Part shown: piece by piece, positions 1 through 8,706 of the stretch
Position numbering within the stretch: the stretch's first letter is position 1
Layout of the letters: the number at the start of each line of letters is the position of its first letter
Origin: Liquorilactobacillus ghanensis DSM 18630
GTDB lineage: Bacteria; Bacillota; Bacilli; Lactobacillales; Lactobacillaceae
Reading direction: 5' to 3'
Assembly (NCBI RefSeq): GCF_001435235.1
Contig: NZ_AZGB01000009.1
Location: 1-64,000, forward strand
Length of the DNA: 64,000 bases
Notes under the pieces: model-generated
Told to the model about the DNA's origin: nothing
What the model saw: only the letters and a program-made list of their open reading frames with translations
The model's database searches: none
Made by a program: the position numbers and the translations under genes

Positions 1-45
1 TCGAAACTTTGTTCAGTTTTCAAAGGTCTACTGCTTTAATAACAC
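1..45 (-). promoter_or_regulatory. Probable rRNA operon leader
   Basis: Read on the minus strand this contains CTTTGAAAACTGAACAAAG, a string common in the leader or spacer of lactobacillar and bacillar rRNA operons, where it takes part in antitermination and processing. It sits just downstream of a strong promoter. No mature rRNA sequence is visible before the window ends. Confidence 0.6.
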
Positions 46-47
46 AA

Positions 48-83
48 CTTTTAAATCATACACCGTAATTTAAAAATAGTCAA
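48..83 (-). promoter_or_regulatory. rRNA-operon type promoter reading leftward
   Basis: On the minus strand there is a -35 box TTGACT (78-83), a 17-base spacer and a -10 box TATGAT (55-60). The DNA upstream (84-120) is AT-rich like an UP element. Downstream comes a leader typical of Firmicute rrn operons, so the promoter probably drives a 16S rRNA gene just outside the left edge. Boxes and spacing are seen; the rrn assignment is inferred from the leader. Confidence 0.7.
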
Positions 84-194
84 CAACTAATTTAAATCGT
101 TTATTATTTAAAAGCTCGTTTGCATAGCAGCAACATATTAAATAATACCTTTGAGCATTCAATAAGTCAAGCAAAAATTTCAAGAAAAGTAACT

Positions 195-584
195 TCATTT
201 ATTATTTTTTTCAATACATCCTATGCCTTCTCTGATCCAAGTCGACATTCTAACTGCAATCGGTTCAAATCCTGTATTAACTTGCCGACTAGTCCAGTAA
301 TGTTTATGAAGACACTTAACTTTAGTTTTTACCGCCCTTTGAGGTGGTTTAGTAATACACCTTAAAGACAAACTTATCTTTTTTGTATATTCATCAATAT
401 CAATAATCATTACCTTGACTTGTTGACCAACTTTTAACAGCTTATGAATATCCGCTACATATCCTTGCTGACACTCAGAAATGTGAATTAGTCCCTGAAC
501 TCGATCATCTAAACCGACAAAAACACCATAGGATTGAATTCCAGTTACTTTGCCGATAATTGTCATTCCAATTTTATAAACCAA
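195..584 (-). CDS. S1-domain RNA-binding protein (YugI/GSP13-like)
   Basis: A protein of 129 residues with one S1 OB-fold at about residues 5-76 (GKVTGIQSYGVFVGL, then GLIHISE, then VKVMIIDID and KISLSLR). It resembles the small general stress/ribosome-associated S1 proteins YugI and CvfD, which bind RNA and modulate translation. The start is TTG at 584: an AGGAG motif lies 9 bases upstream, whereas the next ATG is too far away. The basic C-terminal tail is poorly conserved. It lies between an rrn-type promoter and cyclophilin. The S1 fold is clear; the precise role is inferred. Confidence 0.8.
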   Translation of the reverse strand: MVYKIGMTIIGKVTGIQSYGVFVGLDDRVQGLIHISECQQGYVADIHKLLKVGQQVKVMIIDIDEYTKKISLSLRCITKPPQRAVKTKVKCLHKHYWTSRQVNTGFEPIAVRMSTWIREGIGCIEKNNK

Positions 585-618
585 TCTATCACACTCCTAC
601 TAAAAATTGCTTACAAAT

Positions 619-1194
619 TTATTTAATAACAATGTTTTTAATTGTTACATCCTCAACTGGTCGATCATTGTTAGTTTTTAATGTCGCAATTTTATCCACG
701 ATCGCCATTCCAGTTCTAACTTGTCCAAAAACAGTGTGACGATGATCCAACCATGGCGTTCCACCTTCAAGATAGGCTTGAATAATTTCTTGTGGATAAT
801 TTGCTGCTTTCAACTGACCTACCATTTGAGCAGGCAAATTTTGATTCTGTACAATAAAAAATTGGCTTCCATTAGTATTTGGCCCAGCATTAGCCATTGA
901 CAAAGCCCCACGCAGATTAAACAATTCATTTGAAAATTCATCTTCAAATGGTTTTCCCCACAGACTCTGGCCACCCATCCCCGTTCCCATAGGATCGCCA
1001 CCTTGAATCATAAAATCCTTAATAACACGGTGAAAAATAGTACCATTGTAATAACCCTTTTTACTCAGTCCTAAAAAATTTTCAACACTTTTAGGTGCTT
1101 GTTTTGGGAAAAGCTCAATTATAATTTTCCCAAGATCACTTGTAATTTCTACTACCGGATTAGCTGGATCAATCTCATTAATTTGTGGATACAT
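619..1194 (-). CDS. Cyclophilin-type peptidyl-prolyl cis-trans isomerase
   Basis: A 191-residue cyclophilin catalysing cis-trans isomerisation of Xaa-Pro bonds. Family motifs run in order: [15 protein letters not shown] (about 55-69), then [15 protein letters not shown] (about 99-113), then HTVFGQV. There is no signal peptide, so it is cytoplasmic. A GAAGGAG ribosome binding site stands before the ATG. It is divergent from the flavoreductase gene, and the roughly 135-base gap must hold both promoters. Confidence 0.92.
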   Translation of the reverse strand: MYPQINEIDPANPVVEITSDLGKIIIELFPKQAPKSVENFLGLSKKGYYNGTIFHRVIKDFMIQGGDPMGTGMGGQSLWGKPFEDEFSNELFNLRGALSMANAGPNTNGSQFFIVQNQNLPAQMVGQLKAANYPQEIIQAYLEGGTPWLDHRHTVFGQVRTGMAIVDKIATLKTNNDRPVEDVTIKNIVIK

Positions 1195-1331
1195 TTGGCT
1201 TAACTCCTTCGATTAATATCAATATTACTTTAATTGTACTAAAAAAATAAATTTTTTCCAATTCAATTTTATTTTGTATACTATCTATGCTAAGGTAACA
1301 TAGTGTAATTAGTATGAAGGGAGTAACTCTA

Positions 1332-2342
1332 ATGTCAGATAAATATTACGACATTACAATTATCGGAGGCGGACCTGTTGGTGTTTTCGCAGCAGCTTAC
1401 GCCAAGATGCGCCAAGCGAAAGTTCAAGTCATTGAAAGTCTTGATCAGCTCGGCGGACAAGTCGCTGCACTTTTCCCAGCCAAAAAGATCTATGATATTC
1501 CAGGATATCCTGTTATTACCGGTACAGACCTAGTCAAAAATTTAGTTGATCAGGCTGAACAATTTAATCCTGAGTTTTATTTAGCCGAAACTGTTCAACA
1601 AATCCACCAGGAAAACAAATTTTTCAAATTGATTACCTCAAAACGTACAACCTTTACCAAAGCAATCATTATTGCTACTGGCGTTGGTGCTTTTCAGCCG
1701 CGCAGACTAAATTTACCCGAAGCAAGTCAGTTTGAAAATAACCAGCTGCGTTACTTTATTAAAGATCCTAATGAATTTTCTGGCAAAGATTTGATTATCG
1801 CTGGTGGTGGTGATTCGGCCGTTGACTGGGCTTTAGATTTGATGCCTAAAGCTAAATCTTTGCATATCGTTCATCGACGTAATAAATTTCGTGCGCTCGA
1901 AAGCAATGTCGCAAAACTAAAAGAAACGGACGCAGTAATCGAAACACCATTTTTAATTGACAAGATCACTCCGAGTGATCAGCAAAGAATTAAGGTTACG
2001 TTAAAAGAAGTCCGCGGTACACAACAAAAAGAGATCGAAGCAGATTATCTTTTAGTCAATTATGGTATTGTTTCAAATAACAAATATTTAAAAAATTGGA
2101 ATTTAGCTGTTCAGCATGGCTTGATTAGTGTCAACTCAGAAATGGAAACTGCAATTCCGGGAATATATGCAATTGGCGATGTAACAAACTATAATGGCAA
2201 ATTAAACTTGATCGCCGCTGGTTTTGGGGAAGCTCCAATTGCTGTTAATAATGCTCTACTGGAGCTATACCCTGATAGAAGACAACCAATGCATAGCACA
2301 CAGTTAGTCAAGGCTTTGCCAAAAAGTGAACATTTTAACTAA
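1332..2342 (+). CDS. Ferredoxin-NADP reductase, TrxB-like flavoprotein
   Basis: A 336-residue FAD/NADPH oxidoreductase of the thioredoxin-reductase-like ferredoxin-NADP+ reductase type. An N-terminal FAD-binding GGGPVGVFAAAYA follows the beta-strand DITII, a central NADPH-binding AGGGDSAVDWALDL lies near residue 160, and a C-terminal GIYAIGDV binds FAD. There is no CxxC redox pair, which separates it from true thioredoxin reductases. I place the start at 1332 because AAGGGAG lies 8 bases before that ATG; an upstream in-frame ATG at 1314 would overlap this ribosome binding site. Confidence 0.88.
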   Translation: MSDKYYDITIIGGGPVGVFAAAYAKMRQAKVQVIESLDQLGGQVAALFPAKKIYDIPGYPVITGTDLVKNLVDQAEQFNPEFYLAETVQQIHQENKFFKLITSKRTTFTKAIIIATGVGAFQPRRLNLPEASQFENNQLRYFIKDPNEFSGKDLIIAGGGDSAVDWALDLMPKAKSLHIVHRRNKFRALESNVAKLKETDAVIETPFLIDKITPSDQQRIKVTLKEVRGTQQKEIEADYLLVNYGIVSNNKYLKNWNLAVQHGLISVNSEMETAIPGIYAIGDVTNYNGKLNLIAAGFGEAPIAVNNALLELYPDRRQPMHSTQLVKALPKSEHFN

Positions 2343-2359
2343 TATTTAAGGAGAGCAGT

Positions 2360-2998
2360 ATGAATTTTTTGATCGACTTCATTTTGCATATTGATAATCA
2401 TTTAGTCACGATTATTAATACATTTGGTGACTGGACCTATCTAATCTTATTTTTAATCATCTTCATTGAAACAGGTGCTGTCATTTTACCATTCTTACCT
2501 GGGGACTCATTACTATTTGCAGCCAGTGCTTTAGCTGCGAATCCTAGCTACCACCTAAATATCTGGCTTTTAGTTTTATTATTTTGGTTAGCGCCATTGC
2601 TAGGCGATTCGTTAAACTTCAAAATTGGTCAAAAAACTGGAAGTCACGTCCAACCGGGGTCTTTTCTTGGAAGATTCATTAAAGAAGAAGATTTAATTAA
2701 AACGCGAAATTTTTTTGAAAAGCACGGTGCAATTGCCATTTCTTTAGCTAGATTCATGCCGATTATTCGTACAATGGCACCCTTCATTGCAGGTGGGAGT
2801 GGTATGCCATTTAAAGATTTTTTCAAATTTAATTTTTTAGGAGCAACCTCATGGATGGCCCTTTGCTGCGTTAGTGGTTTTTATTTTGGAAACTTTCCAA
2901 TCGTCAAAGAACATTTTTCCTTGGTAATAATTGGAATCATCGTCGTTTCCTTATTGCCAGCAATTATTAGTTTCTTGAAAAAAAAATTATCTAACTAA
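2360..2998 (+). CDS. DedA family membrane protein
   Basis: A 212-residue polytopic membrane protein of the DedA/SNARE-associated family, members of which act as lipid flippases or transporters. Features are an N-terminal hydrophobic segment, the ETGAVILPFLPGDSLLF block, and the basic motif ARFMPIIRTMAPFIAGGSGM near residues 133-152. An AAGGAGA ribosome binding site precedes the ATG and the gene lies 17 bases after the flavoreductase, so the two are probably cotranscribed. A terminator follows directly. Confidence 0.88.
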   Translation: MNFLIDFILHIDNHLVTIINTFGDWTYLILFLIIFIETGAVILPFLPGDSLLFAASALAANPSYHLNIWLLVLLFWLAPLLGDSLNFKIGQKTGSHVQPGSFLGRFIKEEDLIKTRNFFEKHGAIAISLARFMPIIRTMAPFIAGGSGMPFKDFFKFNFLGATSWMALCCVSGFYFGNFPIVKEHFSLVIIGIIVVSLLPAIISFLKKKLSN

Positions 2999-3004
2999 AG
3001 TAAA

Positions 3005-3059
3005 AAGAACTGAATGATAGTGGAATTAATGTTCCAACTATTGTTCAGTTCTTTTTTTT
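3005..3059. terminator. Bidirectional intrinsic terminator
   Basis: An inverted repeat with arms AAGAACTGAA (3005-3014) and TTCAGTTCTT (3044-3053), an extended inner stem, and T and A tracts on either side. It separates the rightward dedA gene from the leftward membrane gene, whose last ten codons lie inside the hairpin. Confidence 0.85.
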
Positions 3060-3679
3060 AAACTCTTCTTTCCTAGAAAGAAACCTAGACTTAAGCTAAA
3101 AAGTAGAATTAGAAAGAACAATCCAAAGGCAGCCGCAAAAAAATTCTCAGGCAATACTTTGATGATTGGGTCTTTCGAGGGATCAAATAACCAATCTTGA
3201 TTACGAAATAAAGCTCGGTGAAAAAAAATAAAAAAATCATTAAAGTCTACCCCAGCAAACAATAAAATTACTATCAAAATGCTGACAACCATTCTACAAA
3301 GTGGCATTAATCGCCACCAACTGCTAGTTTTTTTCAATTCAGACAGATATTTGCTTGCCGGGAAAACTGTCATAACTAAACAAAGATAGTTAATTAAAAA
3401 TAAATGTTTAACATCTTCAAAATGCTGTTTAGCAGCCAAAGTACTTGGAAAAATCAACTTTAAGTGCGTAATCCACGGAAAATTCAAATAAGCCAACAAT
3501 CGATGATATTCACTTATCACTTCTCCACTACTTAAATTTACTAATGAGGCTAACTGGTAATGATAGACAAAATAATAATAAAGTGGCGTAAAATTTATCG
3601 TAATTGTAATTGCCAAACTGATTATAAAAATACCCAAAACTATCCATCTAAATAATTCTTTCCAACTGATTAATATCAT
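3038..3679 (-). CDS. TIGR01906/DUF1461 family integral membrane protein
   Basis: A 213-residue protein with hydrophobic segments at roughly residues 12-32, 88-108, 125-145 and 180-205 and a long extracytoplasmic loop after the first. It matches the layout of the TIGR01906 family, which in lactobacilli usually sits beside a NagD-like phosphatase, as here. Function is unknown. Its start overlaps the end of the phosphatase gene by 4 bases, so the two are translationally coupled. Confidence 0.75.
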   Translation of the reverse strand: MILISWKELFRWIVLGIFIISLAITITINFTPLYYYFVYHYQLASLVNLSSGEVISEYHRLLAYLNFPWITHLKLIFPSTLAAKQHFEDVKHLFLINYLCLVMTVFPASKYLSELKKTSSWWRLMPLCRMVVSILIVILLFAGVDFNDFFIFFHRALFRNQDWLFDPSKDPIIKVLPENFFAAAFGLFFLILLFSLSLGFFLGKKSLKKRTEQ

Positions 3680-4449
3680 TTAACTTTCCATTCATCAAGT
3701 GAATTTATTTCATAAGTTGGTTTAACTTTTTGTTGTGCTATTTGTTGACGAGTCGAAACTCCGGTGTAAACAAGCAATGTATCAATTCCAAAATTGATAC
3801 CGGCTTTAATATCAGTTTGATAATTGTCACCGACCATCAGCACCTGCTCCTTATTCAAACCTATTTTTTTCAAAGCCTTTGCCATAATGATTTTTTCTGG
3901 TTTCCCAATATAAGTTGCCTTTTGTTGAGTCGAGCACTCAACTAACGCAATCACCGAGCCGGCACCAGGAACCAAACCACGCTCGTTTGGCAAATTTGTA
4001 TCGGCGTTTGTTCCGATAAATTTTGCTCCACGCTTAATTGCTAAAGTTGCTAGTTCAAATTTATGATACGTAACGTCATAATCTAATCCGACAACAGCAT
4101 AATCTGGTGTCTTTTCTTCAAAGCGAAAGCCCTTATCCAAAAGCGCCTGTTTCAATCCTAACTCACCAATCGCATAAACTGTTCTTTTCTTCGAATCAAG
4201 ATCAGCAAGGTAATCAGCGGTTGCCAAAGCAGTAGTATAAACATTCTCTGGTAAAACATGAATGTCAAAATTTTCAGTCAAATTTGCTGCTACCATTTCC
4301 GGTGTCTGCGTACTATTATTAGTTACAAATAAAAACGGAATTTCTGCTTGCTGCAAGCGTTCAATAAACCGCTTAGCTGCAGGAATCTTAATTCTACCAC
4401 GATACATCGTTCCATCTAAATCAATCAAATATCCTTGATATTGCTGCAT
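3676..4449 (-). CDS. TIGR01457 family HAD phosphatase (NagD-like)
   Basis: A HAD-superfamily hydrolase of about 257 residues. Motif I is DLDGTMYRG near the N-terminus, motif II is FVTNNST, and motifs III/IV are in KPEKIIMAKAL and MVGDNYQTDIKAG. The cap domain is type IIA, as in NagD/AraL-like sugar-phosphate or p-nitrophenyl phosphatases. I prefer ATG 4449 because AAGAGAG stands about 8 bases before it; a TTG at 4470 directly abuts the upstream stop and lacks its own ribosome binding site. The natural substrate is not deducible. Confidence 0.85.
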   Translation of the reverse strand: MQQYQGYLIDLDGTMYRGRIKIPAAKRFIERLQQAEIPFLFVTNNSTQTPEMVAANLTENFDIHVLPENVYTTALATADYLADLDSKKRTVYAIGELGLKQALLDKGFRFEEKTPDYAVVGLDYDVTYHKFELATLAIKRGAKFIGTNADTNLPNERGLVPGAGSVIALVECSTQQKATYIGKPEKIIMAKALKKIGLNKEQVLMVGDNYQTDIKAGINFGIDTLLVYTGVSTRQQIAQQKVKPTYEINSLDEWKVK

Positions 4450-4470
4450 TCTCTTATTCTCTCTTTTCAA

Positions 4471-5097
4471 CTATTTCTGTTTGTTTTTTTGCCGAATCGT
4501 AAAATGACGTTGGTGTGTCCGTTTATTTTTTTTAACGGCATTATTTTTTAAATTATTAGTTTGTTTTTTCTTATCTTTTCGTTGATGAATTTCGAACTTC
4601 TGTTTAGCATTTGTAGATTTTGAATTCTTCTTTGCAGTTGACTTGCCTGTTTCTTTTGTTCTGTTTTCTTGTCGTGACGAATTATCTTTCCGACGCGATT
4701 TCCGACTACGTTTAGCCGGTGTTGTCACTGCCAGATTTTTCAAAATAAAATATGCACAGCCAAAATTACAATACTCATACAAATAATCTTCTAAATGCGA
4801 TATATTCTGCGTTGGTAACCCTTTTTGACTATTTTCTTCATAAAATCCATGTAAACGCAATTGGTCAAAACCCCAATCTCCGACAATATAATCATATTTT
4901 GTCAAGATTTGGCTGAATCTTTCTTCCAATTTTTCAACTTGAAAACCTTCACGGCAATCTTTAATCAATAAATACGGTCGACCATCGATAGTTAACTCAT
5001 TTTTCCCAGTTACCTTAACAACACTCGCATATTCTTTCAGTGTCGCCGCTTTTTTTGCTAATTGCGCTTCACGACGTTCTTTTTTCTCGTTATTCAA
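4471..5097 (-). CDS. YutD family protein with basic C-terminal tail
   Basis: A 208-residue protein. Residues 15-115 match the YutD domain (YDYIVGDWGFDQLRLHGFY, then CAYFILKNL). From about residue 125 a long Lys/Arg/Asn/Gln-rich low-complexity extension follows, which probably binds nucleic acid or is disordered. YutD has no firmly assigned biochemical function. It overlaps the upstream nucleotidase-like gene by 8 bases and abuts the HAD phosphatase, which indicates an operon. Confidence 0.8.
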   Translation of the reverse strand: MNNEKKERREAQLAKKAATLKEYASVVKVTGKNELTIDGRPYLLIKDCREGFQVEKLEERFSQILTKYDYIVGDWGFDQLRLHGFYEENSQKGLPTQNISHLEDYLYEYCNFGCAYFILKNLAVTTPAKRSRKSRRKDNSSRQENRTKETGKSTAKKNSKSTNAKQKFEIHQRKDKKKQTNNLKNNAVKKNKRTHQRHFTIRQKNKQK

Positions 5098-6493
5098 CCC
5101 CCTGCTCCTTTCTGATTGGGTACAAATCTGCTAAGTAATCGCCAAGAATATCCCGTAAAAAACGATCACCCCAATATTTAGCATGCCCTGCTATTTCAAG
5201 CGTTGGAAAATATGGACAATATATAAAATTATCTACTGTAGCAATTTCATAATCAGCACTTAAATTAATTGGGTGATTATTAATCATTACCATTTTATCT
5301 GCTGAATCGAATTTTATCCCAGCATAGACTAATTCTCCAAAAATTTTACCGCGAAAACCATTTCCCTTAACAATTGCATTCCGCAAATGATTGCGATTCT
5401 TTTCCATTTCTCGAATTAAGCGCCATAAGTTGTATCCATTTAAACGGACTTTAACCACTCGCATTGGATGCGGTAAAATACGATGTAAATCATTTCGGGT
5501 AACAATTCCTTGATGAAGATCACCTAAAAACAATCCGCCATTTAAAATTGCTAAATCGGTTCCGGTCAATTGTTCAATAGCAGCTAGTGTTGCCTGCATT
5601 AATGGTGAAGTACTCTGCCAAGCAGCATTAAGTTCAGTTGGCAAATTAGCCACTTTAAAACGTTGTAATAATTTTTCCCCCATTTGTTGATAATTAGCTA
5701 TTTCAACTTGATCACCAACTTGTTCTGGTAAATCCTCAGTTTTAATCACTTTAGCTTGAGCAGATTTAAGTTGATGCTTATCAAAAGTCAGTGTTGCTTG
5801 ACCAACATATTGTCCCCACTTACCAGCTGCACAAAGCAAAGCCTGACCAACCTGTTCACCTGTTTCCAATAAATGATGCGTGTGACTTCCAAGAATTAAA
5901 TCGATTTGTGGATATTCATGGGCTATTTTTCGATCCCAGTTAATTCCTAAATGAGATAACAAAATAATATAATCTGTTTTAGCAGCCAATGCTTGCACTT
6001 GTTGCGGTAAAACTTGATCAACAGCTAAAGCCTGCCAATCATTCATATCATAAGTCGCAGCAAACGGAGCTGTACACCCCAATAAGCCAATTTTGGTTCC
6101 AGCTTGAGTAACAATAATTTTACTTTGACAAGTCCATTTTGGCGGTTTCCCAGTCGTTCTGTCAAGCAAATTATCAACAACTACCGGAAAATTAGCTTGT
6201 GTATACAAATCTGTCAACTGCTGATGCGAATTACCAATTCCTTCATTATTACCAATTGTAACTGCATCATATCCAATTTGATTCATTAATTTAATGTTAA
6301 TCTTCCCGTCAGTTGCCTCAGTATATGGATGAACCCGATCCATTGCATCACCCAAATCAACCGTAATTACAGTAACTTGTTCTTGTTCCAGTTTTTTTCT
6401 AGTATGTTGCAAATATCTGCGTATTTTAGGAATGTTTTCAAAATGCGAATGCAGATCATTTGTGTGTAAAACTACTACTCGTTCTACTGTCAA
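5090..6493 (-). CDS. 5'-nucleotidase/UshA-like metallophosphoesterase (YunD-like)
   Basis: A 467-residue protein with an N-terminal calcineurin-like metallophosphatase domain (LHTNDLHSHFE; DLGDAMD; GNNEGIG; LLSHLG; GSHTHH) and a C-terminal 5'-nucleotidase domain (LNGGLFLGDL; PHPMRVV). There is no signal peptide, so it is probably cytoplasmic like YunD. The start is TTG at 6493, with GGAGGAG just upstream. It heads the cluster with YutD, the HAD phosphatase and the TIGR01906 protein. Confidence 0.85.
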   Translation of the reverse strand: MTVERVVVLHTNDLHSHFENIPKIRRYLQHTRKKLEQEQVTVITVDLGDAMDRVHPYTEATDGKINIKLMNQIGYDAVTIGNNEGIGNSHQQLTDLYTQANFPVVVDNLLDRTTGKPPKWTCQSKIIVTQAGTKIGLLGCTAPFAATYDMNDWQALAVDQVLPQQVQALAAKTDYIILLSHLGINWDRKIAHEYPQIDLILGSHTHHLLETGEQVGQALLCAAGKWGQYVGQATLTFDKHQLKSAQAKVIKTEDLPEQVGDQVEIANYQQMGEKLLQRFKVANLPTELNAAWQSTSPLMQATLAAIEQLTGTDLAILNGGLFLGDLHQGIVTRNDLHRILPHPMRVVKVRLNGYNLWRLIREMEKNRNHLRNAIVKGNGFRGKIFGELVYAGIKFDSADKMVMINNHPINLSADYEIATVDNFIYCPYFPTLEIAGHAKYWGDRFLRDILGDYLADLYPIRKEQGVE

Positions 6494-6526
6494 TTTTTTC
6501 TCCTCCTAAACCATATACAATGCAAA

Positions 6527-7135
6527 TCAAAATTGCATTTTTTGAAAATCTTGCCGTTTTTTATCAACCATTTCTAAAACTTGTTTTTGACTAAAAGGTG
6601 CCCCGAAAAGAGGTGGAGCTGCTAAATATTCTTTTTCTGGACTGTCGACACCAACATTAATGTTATTGACCGTATTACAGCTTGCATGATGTATATGCCC
6701 GTGCAAGTTGATTCGATTTCCACCTTTACCCAGCATCATCGGATAATGTGTTAAAAAAAATTGCTGATGTGCAAATTTTAGTAAACAACCAACATCATGA
6801 AAAGTAAATTTAAAATCTCCATTAATAAACTGATAATTATGTTTTGCCAAGTAGCGAAACAAAGCCCGTGAATCATGATTTCCTTTGATTAAAACTATCC
6901 TACCAGGTAACTGCTGTAAAATCATAAACAATTGCTGATAAGCTGCTTTTTTGCTCGGAATTAAAGCCAAATCACCTAGATGATAAACGACATCATCATC
7001 AGTAACTGTTTGTTTCCAATTATTAATCATTGTTTGATTCATTTGTGCAACATTTAAAAACATTCGTTTAGCAAAAAACGGGCTATATACCATTTTTTGG
7101 TCAAAAAAATGCATGTCTGCAGTGAAATAAAGCAT
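6527..7135 (-). CDS. Calcineurin-like metallophosphoesterase
   Basis: A phosphoesterase of about 202 residues. Metal-binding motifs are ADMHFFD at the start, HLGDLAL, KGNHDSR, LTHYP and GHIHH. The set suggests a small cytoplasmic phosphohydrolase of unknown substrate. ATG 7135 is preferred over GTG 7144 because the AAGGCGGTGG Shine-Dalgarno region lies at the right distance from it. It stands alone between the nucleotidase-like gene and a terminator. Confidence 0.8.
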   Translation of the reverse strand: MLYFTADMHFFDQKMVYSPFFAKRMFLNVAQMNQTMINNWKQTVTDDDVVYHLGDLALIPSKKAAYQQLFMILQQLPGRIVLIKGNHDSRALFRYLAKHNYQFINGDFKFTFHDVGCLLKFAHQQFFLTHYPMMLGKGGNRINLHGHIHHASCNTVNNINVGVDSPEKEYLAAPPLFGAPFSQKQVLEMVDKKRQDFQKMQF

Positions 7136-7186
7136 TTCGACCACCGCCTTTTCTCTACTAATTATCTTACAACTTACTTCAAGATA

Positions 7187-7223
7187 ACAAAAGAACCTGT
7201 GATTTTTAAATTATCACAAGTTC
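7187..7223 (-). terminator. Intrinsic terminator after the permease gene
   Basis: On the minus strand, GAACTTGTGAT pairs with ATCACAGGTTC (7193-7223, one G-U or mismatch position) and is followed by TTTTGTT. It lies 13 bases after the stop of the amino-acid permease. Confidence 0.8.
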
Positions 7224-7235
7224 CCCTTCGCAATC

Positions 7236-8591
7236 TCAATTATTATTAGTTCGTTTAAAGGACTGTAATGACCACAGAATTCCTAACCAAGCGACTGAAG
7301 CTACCAAAGCCCAAAATGTTGTTTTAGTTAAACACATAATTACGGCAACAAAAATCAAAAATATTAAGACAACATAGTCGCTGACCGGATACCAAGGCAT
7401 TGAAAATTTAGTAGGTTTGTTACTGGTTAAATGCCGAAATTTGAGGTGTGCCAACATAATCATTGCCCAAATAAATAAAAAACAGGTAGTTGCGACACTT
7501 GAGATAAACGCAAATAAAGCAGTATTAGAAAAAATAAAGTTAGCGGCTACTGCTATGCCAATCATCAAAGTAGAAAAAGCAATCGCATTTGCCGGTACTT
7601 GCCGCCGCGACAAATGACTTAACCACCTAGCAAATTTATTCTTTTTTCCATAGTTCAAAGTAAAAATCATCCGGCTTGTACTAAAAATCGAACTATTACA
7701 GGCTGAAGCTGCCGCTGTTAAAACTACAAAATTAATTATTCCAGCTGCCATCGGGACACCAATTCCTTTAAAGACTTGAACAAAGGGACTCTGATTTGGT
7801 GCAATTTGATTCCAAGGGTAAATACACATCAAGGCTGTCAATGAACCAATATAAAATAGAATTACCCGAGTCGGAATCTCATTGATTGCCTTAGGAATTG
7901 TAATCTGCGGATTTTGTGTTTCTGAAGCCGTTACTCCAATTAGTTCAATTCCGATAAAACCAAACGTTACCATTTGAAATGAACTGATAAATCCGTTCAA
8001 TCCATGCGGAAAAAAACCATGATATTTAATCAAATTACCGATCGAAGCTGTCCCCAACGGAGTTTTATAATTAATAGCCACCAAAACAATTCCAGTAATA
8101 ATTAAAACTACTATCGCAACAATTTTAATTAATGCAAACCAAAATTCTGTTTCACCGAAAAGTCCAACTGCAGTCATATTAATAATCAATAGCACTGCTA
8201 AAATAATTAATCCTGGCAGCCATCGCGGCAAAGTCGGAAACCAATATTGAACATAAAGACCGCTCGCTGTGACATCAGCCATTGCAATTGTAATCCAACA
8301 AAACCAATACGTCCAACCAGTTACAAAACCAATTTTCTTTCCTAAATATTCACTAATGAAATCAATGAAAGAATGCTTACTCAAATCAGATAACAGTAGT
8401 TCTCCCATTGCCCGCATCAACCAAAAGCAAACAATTCCAGTCAACAGATAGGCAATGATAATCGCTGGCCCAGCTAATTTAATTGATTTTCCCGCTCCCA
8501 GAAACAACCCTGTTCCAATTGTTCCTCCAAGCGCTATCAGCTGCACATGACGATTTTTTAAACCACGTGCCAGATTTTGATCATTTTTCAT
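7236..8591 (-). CDS. APC family amino acid permease, CycA-like
   Basis: A permease of about 451 residues with about twelve membrane segments. It imports amino acids by proton symport. The signature near the start (RHVQLIALGGTIGTGLF) and the stretches VMRAMGELLL-like, FVTGWTYWFCW and INFVVLTAAASACNS closely resemble the D-serine/D-alanine/glycine permease CycA. ATG 8591 is chosen because GGAG lies about 8 bases upstream; an ATG ten codons earlier lacks a site. Family is firm; substrate is inferred by resemblance. Confidence 0.8.
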   Translation of the reverse strand: MKNDQNLARGLKNRHVQLIALGGTIGTGLFLGAGKSIKLAGPAIIIAYLLTGIVCFWLMRAMGELLLSDLSKHSFIDFISEYLGKKIGFVTGWTYWFCWITIAMADVTASGLYVQYWFPTLPRWLPGLIILAVLLIINMTAVGLFGETEFWFALIKIVAIVVLIITGIVLVAINYKTPLGTASIGNLIKYHGFFPHGLNGFISSFQMVTFGFIGIELIGVTASETQNPQITIPKAINEIPTRVILFYIGSLTALMCIYPWNQIAPNQSPFVQVFKGIGVPMAAGIINFVVLTAAASACNSSIFSTSRMIFTLNYGKKNKFARWLSHLSRRQVPANAIAFSTLMIGIAVAANFIFSNTALFAFISSVATTCFLFIWAMIMLAHLKFRHLTSNKPTKFSMPWYPVSDYVVLIFLIFVAVIMCLTKTTFWALVASVAWLGILWSLQSFKRTNNN

Positions 8592-8706
8592 TAACTTAAC
8601 TCCATTCATTTTAAAAAGCACAATCTTATATAATTGTAAACTAATTAAAGCATGAAGTAAAATTCAATTTATTCAATAAAGATTGACTAACATTCACCAC
8701 TAAAAT

